Part shown: piece after piece, positions 1 through 7,138 of the stretch
Layout of the letters: each line of letters begins with the position of its first letter
How positions within the stretch are numbered: position 1 is the stretch's first letter
NCBI GenBank assembly: GCA_036399695.1
Contig: DASWMP010000112.1
Coordinates: 1-20,956 of the forward strand
Length of the DNA stretch: 20,956 nucleotides
Source: DASVEE01 sp036399695
GTDB lineage: Bacteria; Acidobacteriota; Thermoanaerobaculia; Gp7-AA8
Direction of reading: 5' to 3'
Translations under genes and position numbers: made by a program
Notes under the pieces: model-generated
What the model saw: the letters and a program-made list of their open reading frames with translations, nothing else
Database searches by the model: none
Told to the model about the DNA's origin: nothing

Positions 1-59
1 CCCCCCCGCCGGAGGCCTCCGGTCGGTTCTCCCAACCGAAGGCCGATCACGGACGCTGA
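1..59. repeat. Two adjacent GC hairpins downstream of the M56 peptidase gene
   Basis: Positions 9-22 are a perfect 14-bp palindrome (CCGGAGGCCTCCGG). Positions 23-28 (TCGGTT) pair with 34-39 (AACCGA). They lie just past the minus-strand stop codon at 60-62, so they could act as a 3' stabiliser or a factor-dependent terminator. No U-run follows on the minus strand, so an intrinsic terminator is not supported. A short palindromic repeat is equally possible. Confidence 0.5.
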
Positions 60-2285
60 CTACGACGACTTGCGTAGTGTCTGGCGCTTTAGTTCCTGGA
101 AGCGGGGGTCTTTGCGGAGTTTGCGGAGATCGCTGTCGTGGGCGAGATAGTTCTTCAGCTCGAAGCCGTGATCGCGGGCGCGGATCAGTGCGGCGATGGC
201 GGCGTCGTTCTGACCGGCGCGGGCGTGGGCGCAGGCCATGTTGTACGCGGCTGGGCCGCGGCGGTAATCGCGGGCGAAAGCCTTCTCGAACGCCATCACC
301 GCGTTGCCGTAGTCATGCGCCTGCAGTGACGCGTAGCCGAGGTTGAACCATGCGCGGCCGCTGTCCGGGTGCTTCGCGGCCATCTCGCGGTGATGCTTCG
401 TCGCCTCGCTCCAATCTTCGAAGAACAGCCAGCCGCCATCCTTCAACTCGAGGTCCTGCGCCAGGCGGCGCAGCCCGGCGAACTGCGGCTGGCGGCGGAG
501 CAGTTCCAGATCCGCGTCCTCGTCCAGCTTCGCCGTCGACGGGAAGCCGCTCGCCACCGCGCGGGACAGCCAGGCCATACCGTTGTTCGCGTCGCCTTTC
601 AGAGAATAGGCGCAGGCGATGTTGTACATCGACGTCACCGGCTTCTCGTTCGCGGCGATCGCCTGCTGGAACGCGTTTACGCTCTCGTCGAAGCGGCGCA
701 GGCGCAGCAGCTCGAGGCCCGCGTCGAACCACTCGTCGCCGGTCTTTGCCTTCGTGTAGTCGGCCAGAACCGCGCGCAGCCGTTCCGTCGAGGCGCTGCC
801 GGCGATCTGCGCGAAGCGGGGATCCGAGCGGAGCGAATCGAGATCCGAGTCCTCTTTGATGTGATCGAAATCGTCGTAGCCGGCACGTACCGCCGTCGCC
901 AGCGCACCGAGCGCCTGGTCCTTCTTATCGGCCAGCGCGTACGCGCAGGCCATGTTGTAGGCGGTGATCTCGGGGCGGAACTTCAGCTCCACCGCGCGGC
1001 GATACGCTTCCGCTGCCTCGGCGTACTTCTGGTCTTTATACAGATCGTTTCCGCGATCGTTCCAGTCCTCGCCCGTCTTCGGCACCTTGCCTTCGCGAAA
1101 GAACTTGCCGAAGTCCGGCATCACGTCGTCAAAGTCGTCCACGACGTCGATACTCGAGCCGCTGGCCTTCGCGATGAGCTTCTCGGGAGGAGGTGGCGGG
1201 GCGTCGCCGTCGGCGATGAGACGGACGGCGGAGATCGGGATCACGATGAACGCGGCGATGGCGCAGGCGATGGCCACGCCACGCTTCGTGAAACCGCTGC
1301 GGCTGATACCGGCTTGCAGGATCGAGAGCAAACGTCCCTCCAGTTCTGATTTGCGGGACATGGCGAGCGTAACTGAGCGGAACGGATCGAACGACGGGAG
1401 CGCTTTCGCGATGTGCAGCAGGTGATCGGCGTAATCGGACGGCTTCGCGCCGCTGGCCAGCACGAGGTCATCGCAGGCGCGCTCGCAGGCGTTGCGTGCG
1501 GCGCGGTTCATCGACCAGGCCAGCGGATGGAACCAGAAGAGCGAGACGGCGGCGCGGGTGATGAGGAGCGTGACGCCGTCCAGGCGGCGGAGGTGCGCCA
1601 GCTCGTGCAGGAGTACGACGCGCAGCCGCTCGCGCGACCATGTGATGCTATCGGCCGGGAGCATGAGCACCGGAGCGGCGATGCCCCAGATCACCGGCAC
1701 GCTGACGCGCTCGGAGCGGAGCAGGCGGATCGGGCGGGTGAGGCCGAGGTGAGCGCGGGCGGCTTCGAGCTCGCGTTCGGCGGTCTCGGAACCGAAGGGT
1801 TCGGCGTTGCGGGCCACGAGGGCCACGCCGACCATCCCGGCCAGCATCTGCGCGAGCAGCAGCAGTGAGATGAAGCCGATGCCGAGGACGATCATCCCTT
1901 TCCAGCCGTTGCGGGTGACGTTCACGGCGCGCTCGGCGATCGAGAGCGGCTTGGCCGGCACGATGCCGGTCTCGCGGGCCAGCGAGAGGGCGGTACCGAT
2001 CGAGCTCGGCTCTTCATCGCCCAGCGCGCCGATCGTGTTCTCCGGCGCATCGAGCCAGGCCAGGTTCCAGGTCGGGACGACAGGCGTGAAGAAGGCGAGC
2101 GCGAGCACACTGACGAGCGCCAGCGTGGCCACGACGTGCCGGGTCGCCGCCGACGAGCGGGACAGTACGGCCAGCAGGAGATGCGCGATCAGCAGGATCA
2201 GGGTCGCTTTCACGGCGATGAGCAGCAGTGCTTCGGCACTGCCGGCGCTCTGCAGTCTCGCGGCGATCTCGAACAGCGTGTTCAT
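60..2285 (-). CDS. M56-family (BlaR1/MecR1-like) membrane metallopeptidase with C-terminal TPR repeats
   Basis: The 741-residue protein is a likely inner-membrane signalling peptidase that would cleave the cognate BlaI-type repressor. Hydrophobic segments lie at about 18-40, 52-70, 130-155 and 336-355. The zinc site HELAHLRR at 227-234 (H227, E228, H231) is followed by the family signature NACERACDD with E268 as probable third ligand, so the protease domain looks intact. After the last membrane segment, BlaR1 normally has a penicillin-binding sensor. Here there is instead a proline-rich linker (361-368) and three blocks of about 110 residues, at roughly 403-503, 516-615 and 625-738. Each block has a TPR-type 'YNMACAYA' helix and a 'DSDL..LR.DPRF'-like ending. 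The start ATG overlaps the repressor stop codon by one base (TGATG), with AAGGAGGG six bases upstream. The family call is strong. The signal sensed is unknown and is unlikely to be a beta-lactam through a transpeptidase-like domain. Confidence 0.92.
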   Translation of the reverse strand: MNTLFEIAARLQSAGSAEALLLIAVKATLILLIAHLLLAVLSRSSAATRHVVATLALVSVLALAFFTPVVPTWNLAWLDAPENTIGALGDEEPSSIGTALSLARETGIVPAKPLSIAERAVNVTRNGWKGMIVLGIGFISLLLLAQMLAGMVGVALVARNAEPFGSETAERELEAARAHLGLTRPIRLLRSERVSVPVIWGIAAPVLMLPADSITWSRERLRVVLLHELAHLRRLDGVTLLITRAAVSLFWFHPLAWSMNRAARNACERACDDLVLASGAKPSDYADHLLHIAKALPSFDPFRSVTLAMSRKSELEGRLLSILQAGISRSGFTKRGVAIACAIAAFIVIPISAVRLIADGDAPPPPPEKLIAKASGSSIDVVDDFDDVMPDFGKFFREGKVPKTGEDWNDRGNDLYKDQKYAEAAEAYRRAVELKFRPEITAYNMACAYALADKKDQALGALATAVRAGYDDFDHIKEDSDLDSLRSDPRFAQIAGSASTERLRAVLADYTKAKTGDEWFDAGLELLRLRRFDESVNAFQQAIAANEKPVTSMYNIACAYSLKGDANNGMAWLSRAVASGFPSTAKLDEDADLELLRRQPQFAGLRRLAQDLELKDGGWLFFEDWSEATKHHREMAAKHPDSGRAWFNLGYASLQAHDYGNAVMAFEKAFARDYRRGPAAYNMACAHARAGQNDAAIAALIRARDHGFELKNYLAHDSDLRKLRKDPRFQELKRQTLRKSS

Positions 2286-2671
2286 CAGCGTCCCTCCTTG
2301 CGGGCTTTTTCGATCAGGACCGTTAGACGATCCAGCTCATCGTCGGTGAGCTTTCCCCGTTGCCGCTCGAGCAGCGTGGCGACGACATTGGCGGCCGAGC
2401 CGTCGAAAAACGTCGTCAGGAGCTGGTCGAGAGCCGAGTTGCGCACCTTCTCCCGGTTCATCGTGGGTAGGTATACGTAACGGCTGCCATCATGTTGATG
2501 CTTCAGGTGACCTTTGTTCTCCAGCACCCGCAGTGTGGCCCGGACGGCCGAGTAACTCGGCGGCTCCGCCATCGACTCCATCACTTCGCTGGCACTGGCC
2601 CGCCCGCGCGTGAAGATGATGTTCATCATCTCCCGCTCGCGCCGGCTCAACGGATCGGTTTGCCTGGGCAT
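2285..2671 (-). CDS. BlaI/MecI/CopY-family winged-helix repressor
   Basis: This 128-residue protein has the usual family length. It has the BlaI layout: an N-terminal winged helix starting 'LSRREREMMNIIF', with 'SYSAVRATLRVLENKGHLKH' as recognition helix and wing, then 'GSRYVYLP' and a C-terminal dimerisation helix region. BlaI proteins bind dyads as dimers and are inactivated by cleavage by the partner M56 protease, encoded next in the operon with a one-base overlap. An upstream GTG at 2674 would add one residue. The ATG at 2671 is preferred because AAGGTGG then sits four bases away instead of one. The likely operator is at 2690-2722. No beta-lactamase gene is adjacent, so the target genes are not obvious. 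Confidence 0.93.
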   Translation of the reverse strand: MPRQTDPLSRREREMMNIIFTRGRASASEVMESMAEPPSYSAVRATLRVLENKGHLKHQHDGSRYVYLPTMNREKVRNSALDQLLTTFFDGSAANVVATLLERQRGKLTDDELDRLTVLIEKARKEGR

Positions 2672-2689
2672 CACGCCACCTTCGTGTTG

Positions 2690-2722
2690 TGCTGAATTTT
2701 TAGCAGTGCTGGAAATCTAGCA
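2690..2722 (-). promoter_or_regulatory. Tandem dyad operator candidate for the BlaI-type repressor
   Basis: Two copies of the dyad TGCT-N8-AGCA lie at 2690-2705 and 2707-2722, with a 17-bp period and AT-rich centres. They sit 18 bp upstream of the repressor gene, in the gap to the divergent deoxyhypusine-synthase-like gene. Two spaced dyads are what BlaI-family dimers usually bind for autoregulation. The arms differ from the classical TACA/TGTA operator, so assignment to this repressor is an inference. Confidence 0.6.
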
Positions 2723-2749
2723 GGCCGGAGGAGGGGAGTCAAGAGAGAG

Positions 2750-2791
2750 TTGCGATACCATTCGCCCCCGCTTTATCCACACCAGGGAGGT
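2750..2791 (+). promoter_or_regulatory. Weak promoter candidate and strong RBS for the deoxyhypusine-synthase-like gene
   Basis: A TTGCGA at 2750-2755 is followed, 17 bp later, by TTATCC at 2773-2778. This is a poor -35/-10 pair. The Shine-Dalgarno AGGGAGGT at 2784-2791 is strong, lies seven bases before the ATG at 2799, and fixes the start. Confidence 0.4.
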
Positions 2792-2798
2792 AACGCCG

Positions 2799-3776
2799 AT
2801 GCCGGGCCCCATTACGCAGTTCATCGATCACCACTACCGTCACTTCAACGCGGCCGCGCTCAAAGCGGCGGCCGTCGACTACAACAAGCACCTCGACAAG
2901 GGCGGCTCGATGCTCGTCACGCTCGCCGGCGCCATGTCCACCGCGGAGCTCGGGCTCTCGCTCGCCGAGATGATCCGCCAGGGGAAAGTCTCGGCCATCA
3001 GTTGCACCGGCGCGAACCTCGAGGAAGACATCTTCAACCTCGTCGCCCACGACTGCTACGAGCGCGTGCCCCACTACCGCTACCTCTCCGCGCTCGACGA
3101 GCAACTGCTGCTCGAGCGGCACATGAACCGCGTCACCGACACCTGCATCCCCGAGGGTGAAGCGATGCGCCGCATCGAGACGGCCGTGCTGCGGCACTGG
3201 ATGGACAAGGACAAGGAAGGCAAGCGCCTCTTCCCGCACGAGTTCATGTACGAGATCATCCGCGACGGCTCGATCGCGGAGTTCTACCAGATCGATCCGA
3301 AGAACTCCTGGATGGTCGCGGCGGCGGAGAAGAACCTGCCGATGTTCGTCCCGGGCTGGGAAGACTCCACGCTCGGCAACATGTACAGCGGCCATTGCAT
3401 CTCGGGCGACGTGAAGAACGTCCATACCGTCCGCACCGGCATCGAGTACATGATCGAGCTGGCCGAGTGGTACACGAAGCTTGCGACGAAAGAGAAGCCC
3501 ATCGGCTTCTTCCAGATCGGCGGCGGCATCGCCGGCGACTTCCCGATCTGCGTCGTCCCGATGCTCCACCAGGACCTGCAGCGCGTCGAAGTCCCGCTCT
3601 GGGGCTACTTCTGCCAGATCAGCGACTCCACCACGAGCTACGGCTCCTACTCCGGCGCCGTCCCGAACGAGAAGATCACCTGGGGCAAGCTGGGCGTGGA
3701 CACGCCGAGCCACGTGATCGAGTCCGATGCCTCGATCGTGGCCCCGCTGATGTTTGCGTACGTGTTGGGCTGGTAG
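2799..3776 (+). CDS. Deoxyhypusine synthase-like protein (bacterial DHS family)
   Basis: The 325-residue protein has the deoxyhypusine-synthase fold signatures: 'LVTLAGAMSTAELG', 'SCTGANLEEDIFN', 'PMFVPGWEDSTLG' and the C-terminal 'SDSTTSYGSYSGAVPNE..TWGK'. K297 in TWGK matches the lysine that forms the enzyme-substrate imine in eukaryotic DHS. The NAD-binding GGG turn at 241-243 is present, but the following segment reads 'IAGDFPICVVPML', without the paired histidines of the eukaryotic enzyme's spermidine pocket. Bacteria lack eIF5A, the DHS substrate, and relatives act in polyamine synthesis (homospermidine synthase arose from DHS). An aminobutyl transfer from a polyamine to another amine is the best guess, with the substrate unknown. 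Cytoplasmic. It is transcribed away from the BlaI gene and shares its intergenic region. Confidence 0.9.
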   Translation: MPGPITQFIDHHYRHFNAAALKAAAVDYNKHLDKGGSMLVTLAGAMSTAELGLSLAEMIRQGKVSAISCTGANLEEDIFNLVAHDCYERVPHYRYLSALDEQLLLERHMNRVTDTCIPEGEAMRRIETAVLRHWMDKDKEGKRLFPHEFMYEIIRDGSIAEFYQIDPKNSWMVAAAEKNLPMFVPGWEDSTLGNMYSGHCISGDVKNVHTVRTGIEYMIELAEWYTKLATKEKPIGFFQIGGGIAGDFPICVVPMLHQDLQRVEVPLWGYFCQISDSTTSYGSYSGAVPNEKITWGKLGVDTPSHVIESDASIVAPLMFAYVLGW

Positions 3777-3869
3777 CCCGCGTAGCGGGCGTTGTCCGTT
3801 GCTCGTTGTCCGTTGTCCGTGTTCTCTGAAGGCTCAACGGACAACGGACAACCGACAACGGGCAACGCC
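3776..3869. repeat. Inverted heptamer-repeat hairpin (GTTGTCC family)
   Basis: A small hairpin (GCCCGC-gta-GCGGGC, 3776-3790) covers the last base of the preceding stop codon and leads into heptamers GTTGTCC/GTTGCTC at 3791-3819. After an 18-base loop, the complementary series is at 3838-3869. The two 32-base arms pair with about four mismatches. The same heptamer family recurs at 20387-20463 and 20815-20863. It could terminate transcription of the upstream gene, but no U-run is present. Confidence 0.8.
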
Positions 3870-3878
3870 CACCTGTCC

Positions 3879-3884
3879 TAAACT
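3879..3884 (+). promoter_or_regulatory. -10-like element for a possibly leaderless transcript of the M28 peptidase
   Basis: TAAACT ends exactly six bases before the ATG at 3891. There is no Shine-Dalgarno sequence in the gap, which is occupied by GCGCCC. This spacing would place the transcription start at or next to the start codon. No convincing -35 is visible, because the heptamer hairpin occupies that position. Confidence 0.4.
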
Positions 3885-3890
3885 GCGCCC

Positions 3891-6743
3891 ATGATCGTCC
3901 GCCTTTCGTGCGCCCTTCTCGCCTTTGCTCTGATGGCGCAGGCGCCGCCGCCCACCATCGAGCAGCACATCCGTACCCTTGCCTCTGACGCCATGGAAGG
4001 GCGCGGGCTCGAGACGCAGGGCATCCAGAAAGCCGCCGCCTACCTGGAGACGGAGCTGCGCGCCGCTGGCCTCGAGCCGGCCTTCGGCGACTCCTATCGC
4101 CAGCCCTTCCCCGTGAAGACCGGCGTCACCCTCGGCAAGACGAACGAGCTCGCGGGCGTCGCGCGCGAAGACTGGACGCCGCTCGGCTTCTCCAGCGGCG
4201 GCACCTTCTCCGGTCAGCTCGCCTTCGCCGGCTACGGCATCGACGCGCCGGCGCTCGGCTACAACGACTTCGCGAGCATCGACCTCACCGGCAAGGTCGC
4301 GGTCATCCTGCGCTACGAGCCGCAGGAGCGCGACGACGCCTCGAAGTTCGACGGCAAGCGCCCCAGCCGCTGGTCCGCGCTCCGCTACAAGACGCTCCAG
4401 GCGCGCGAGCGCGGCGCCGTCGCCGTCATCTTCGTCACCGGTCCGCTGCAGGACGAAGGCAAAGACAAGCTCCCGCCGCTGACGAACGACGGCCCGGAGA
4501 GCCCGGCCGGCCTGCCGGTCCTCCAGGTCGAGACCTCCGTCGCCCAGAAGCTCCTCGGCATCGACCTGGCCCAGGTGCAGAAGGAGATCGACGCCGATCT
4601 CCGCCCCCGCTCGCGCGTCCTCGAGAAGACGCTCTCCGGCACCGTCGCCGTCATCCCCAGCTTCGTGCAGGCGGAGAACGTCGCCGCGATCCTGCCGGGC
4701 GCCGGCCGCCTCGCCTCGGAGGTCGTCGTCATCGGCGCGCATTACGACCACCTCGGCTACGGCGGCACGGGCTCGATGAAGCCGAACGCCCGCGCCATCC
4801 ATAACGGCGCCGACGACAACGCCTCAGGCACCGCGGCGGTCCTCGTCGCCGCGCGCCGTCTCACCGATCTCCTCGCCGGGGAGCTCCATCGCCGCACCAT
4901 CGTCTTCGCCTTCTTCTCGGCCGAGGAGTCGGGGCTCGGCGGGTCGGCGTACTTTGTCGAGCACACGCCGCAGCCGATCGGGAAGACCGTGGCGATGATC
5001 AACCTCGACATGGTCGGCGCGCTGCGCGACGACGTGGTCATGGCTTTCGGCAGCGAATCGGCGCCGGAGTGGAAAGCGCTCGTCGACCGCGTGGCCACGC
5101 CTCTGAAGCTCGACGTCCGTTCCAGCGGCGACGGCTACGGCCCGTCCGATCAGACGTCCTTCTACGCGAGACAGATCCCGGTGCTGCACTTCTTCACCGG
5201 CGCGCACGAGCGCTACCACACGCCCGAGGACGACACGAATGCCGTCAACTTCGCCGGTGCCACGCGCATCGCCGAGCTGACCGCGCAGGTCGCGGCCGCC
5301 CTTGCACGTGGCGAAGTCACACCGACGTATGCCCGCGCCACCGCCGCTCCCGCCATGCAAGGCGACAGTCGCGGCTACGGCGCCTACCTCGGCACGGTCC
5401 CGGATTACGGCGCGATGGAAGCGACGTCGGGCGGTGTCAAGCTCGCGGACGTCCGTCCCGGCAGTCCTGCTGAGAAAGCGGGGATCAAAGGTGGCGACGT
5501 GCTCGTCGAACTCGGCGGCACGCGCATCGAGAACCTCTACGACATGACGTACGCGCTGCAGGACCACAAGCCCGGCGAGACCGTGAACGTGGTCGTGCTG
5601 CGTGGTGGCGAGCGGGTGACCTTGAAGGCGACGCTCACCGCGCGTGGCGGCGGTGCTCCGGCTCCGTCAGGGGACCACGGACAGACAGGAGTGTCTGTCC
5701 CACATACAGCAATCCAACCCAATGTGGGACAGACACTCCTGTCTGTCCGGGCCGGCCAACCCTTCGCCAAAACCTTTGAAGCCGAGCGACACTTCGCCGA
5801 CGTCCGCCAGCTCACCTTCGGCGGTGAGAACGCCGAGGCCTACTTTTCGCCTGACGGGAAGAAGCTGATCTACCAGTCGACGGCGAAGCGGGGCGGCTGC
5901 GACCAGCAGTACGTCATCGACCTCGCCTCCGGCGAGACGAAGATGGTGTCGAGCGGGAAGGGGCGCACGACCTGCGGCTACTTCTCGTACCCGAACGGCA
6001 ATCGCATCCTCTACGCGTCGACCGAAGCAGTGGCCGAGGAGTGCCCGCCGCCGCCCGATCGCTCGCGCGGCTACATCTGGGGCGTGTACCCGGCGTTCGA
6101 CATCTACGTGGCCAGCGCCGACGGTTCGAACGCGAAGCGCATCACGACTACGCCCGGCTACGACGCCGAGGCCACCTGGTGTCACAAGGGAGGGAAGATC
6201 ATCTTCACCTCCGTGCGCGACGGCGACCTCGATCTCTACGAGATGGACGAGCAGGGCGGAAACGTGAAGCGCCTCACCGATAGCCCCGGCTACGACGGCG
6301 GCGCGTTCTACAACGCGGATTGCACCGAGATCGTCTGGCGCGCGAGCCGCTTCGATGACGACGACGCCTACGACGACTATCGCAAGCTCCTCGGCGAAGG
6401 CTTCGTGCGCCCGTCGAAGATGGAGCTGTACGTGGCCAAGAGCGACGGCTCCGGCGCGAGGAAGATCACGAACAACGGCGCCGCGAACTTCGCCCCGTTC
6501 TTCATGCCCGACGGTAAACGCATCATCTACGCGAGCAACATGCTCGATCCCCGCGGCCGCGAGTTCGACCTGTTCATCGTGAACAAGGACGGCACCGGCA
6601 CCCCGGAGCGCGTGACCACCGCCCCGGCGTTCGACGGCTTTCCGATGTTCAGCCCCGATGGGAAGTGGATCGTGTGGGGGTCGAACCGGTCGAACCCCGA
6701 GGGGTCGGATACGAATTTGTTCATCGCGAGGTGGGTGGAGTAG
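3891..6743 (+). CDS. Secreted M28-family zinc peptidase with PA, PDZ and TolB-like propeller domains
   Basis: The 950-residue protein starts with a short signal peptide (about 1-18, ending ALMAQA). A PA-like insert spans about 100-230. The M28 catalytic domain has the expected metal and catalytic residues: H284 and D286 in AHYDHLG, D308/D309 in NGADDNASG, E345-E346 in FFSAEESGLGGS, D373 in NLDMVG and H443 in RYHTPEDD. A PDZ domain follows at about 510-585 ('VRPGSPAEKAGIKGGDVLVE'). The C-terminal third, about 635-950, is a TolB/PD40 beta-propeller with repeated 'FSPDGK..I.(Y/W)' blades. It probably acts as an exported aminopeptidase on peptides outside the inner membrane. Residues about 594-621 are encoded by a 72-bp palindromic repeat inserted in frame between PDZ and propeller. 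The start is set by the signal peptide, with no Shine-Dalgarno sequence. Confidence 0.93.
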   Translation: MIVRLSCALLAFALMAQAPPPTIEQHIRTLASDAMEGRGLETQGIQKAAAYLETELRAAGLEPAFGDSYRQPFPVKTGVTLGKTNELAGVAREDWTPLGFSSGGTFSGQLAFAGYGIDAPALGYNDFASIDLTGKVAVILRYEPQERDDASKFDGKRPSRWSALRYKTLQARERGAVAVIFVTGPLQDEGKDKLPPLTNDGPESPAGLPVLQVETSVAQKLLGIDLAQVQKEIDADLRPRSRVLEKTLSGTVAVIPSFVQAENVAAILPGAGRLASEVVVIGAHYDHLGYGGTGSMKPNARAIHNGADDNASGTAAVLVAARRLTDLLAGELHRRTIVFAFFSAEESGLGGSAYFVEHTPQPIGKTVAMINLDMVGALRDDVVMAFGSESAPEWKALVDRVATPLKLDVRSSGDGYGPSDQTSFYARQIPVLHFFTGAHERYHTPEDDTNAVNFAGATRIAELTAQVAAALARGEVTPTYARATAAPAMQGDSRGYGAYLGTVPDYGAMEATSGGVKLADVRPGSPAEKAGIKGGDVLVELGGTRIENLYDMTYALQDHKPGETVNVVVLRGGERVTLKATLTARGGGAPAPSGDHGQTGVSVPHTAIQPNVGQTLLSVRAGQPFAKTFEAERHFADVRQLTFGGENAEAYFSPDGKKLIYQSTAKRGGCDQQYVIDLASGETKMVSSGKGRTTCGYFSYPNGNRILYASTEAVAEECPPPPDRSRGYIWGVYPAFDIYVASADGSNAKRITTTPGYDAEATWCHKGGKIIFTSVRDGDLDLYEMDEQGGNVKRLTDSPGYDGGAFYNADCTEIVWRASRFDDDDAYDDYRKLLGEGFVRPSKMELYVAKSDGSGARKITNNGAANFAPFFMPDGKRIIYASNMLDPRGREFDLFIVNKDGTGTPERVTTAPAFDGFPMFSPDGKWIVWGSNRSNPEGSDTNLFIARWVE
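5678..5749. repeat. Perfect 27-bp palindromic repeat inserted in frame in the M28 peptidase gene
   Basis: Bases 5678-5704 and 5723-5749 are perfect reverse complements with an 18-base loop. Read in frame they encode a linker with 'GQTGVSVPHT' and 'VGQTLLSVR', which has no counterpart in PDZ or propeller folds. This looks like a miniature palindromic (REP/MITE-like) element tolerated at a domain boundary. The peptide 'GQTLLSV' and its opposite-strand reading 'DRQECLSH' look familiar from repeats in other bacterial genomes. That is recollection and was not searched. Confidence 0.9.
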
Positions 6744-6760
6744 GGGCAACTAGGCGCCGC

Positions 6761-6847
6761 TACCAGTTGGCGGCGGGCAGTTGGCGGTTGACAGTAGAAC
6801 GAGCAATCGTTTCCGCCGCTCCACTGCCCACCGCCAACTGCCCAGTT
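6761..6847. repeat. Inverted GGCAGTT/GGCGGTT heptamer repeat downstream of the M28 gene
   Basis: The left arm at about 6761-6795 is built from 7-base units of the GGCAGTT/GGCGGTT type. The right arm at about 6823-6847 is the imperfect reverse complement. The loop is 27 bases. A close copy lies at 13782-13848. It sits about 20 bases past the M28 stop codon and may form a 3'-end hairpin. Confidence 0.75.
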
Positions 6848-6876
6848 CCTTTTCACACGGCCCGCGAAACGCGTTT

Positions 6877-7032
6877 GGAGTGCGGCAGCGACGCCTCATC
6901 AGCTGCCGCTTTCCCCCAGTGGCAGCGTCGAGCTGCCACCCCCATTGTTCGTCACGCTGCGCCAGGCGGGCCGCAGCTCGACGCTGCGGCTGTAGGAAAG
7001 CGGCAGCCGATGAAGCGTCGCTGCCGCACTCC
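6877..7032. repeat. 156-bp nested palindromic element (MITE-like)
   Basis: The terminal 38-base arms at 6877-6914 and 6995-7032 are reverse complements with two mismatches. A second inner inverted repeat lies around 6920-6942 and 6970-6990 (GGCAGCGTCGAGCTGC and its complement). The element ends in GGAGTGCGGCAGCG, partly shared with the repeat at 12674-12749 (CGGAGTGCGG). Its opposite-strand reading gives 'ECGSDASSAAAF' peptides, a shadow with no sign of being a gene. Together with the heptamer repeat it fills most of the 395-bp gap 6744-7138. I see nothing specific in 7033-7138. Confidence 0.85.
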
Positions 7033-7138
7033 ATACTGTGCGTGCGAGGGCCGGGGGAGCGAACGTTTGTGGCGGGTCCAGAGCGTTCTGCTTAGGATGG
7101 GGACGAATCGCAGCTGGGACTGAGGTCAGCGCCGCGGC

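Noticed and set aside
60..2285. True beta-lactam sensor BlaR1
   Set aside because: The C-terminal part is TPR-like and lacks any SxxK transpeptidase-like domain.
3834..4802. A 322-residue minus-strand ORF inside the M28 gene
   Set aside because: It is an antisense shadow and shows no motif. The plus strand has a complete M28 domain there.
6750..7123. Small ORFs with 'ECGSDASSAAAF' peptides
   Set aside because: These are translations of the 156-bp palindrome on both strands, which produces the same peptide twice. They reflect the repeat and not a gene.
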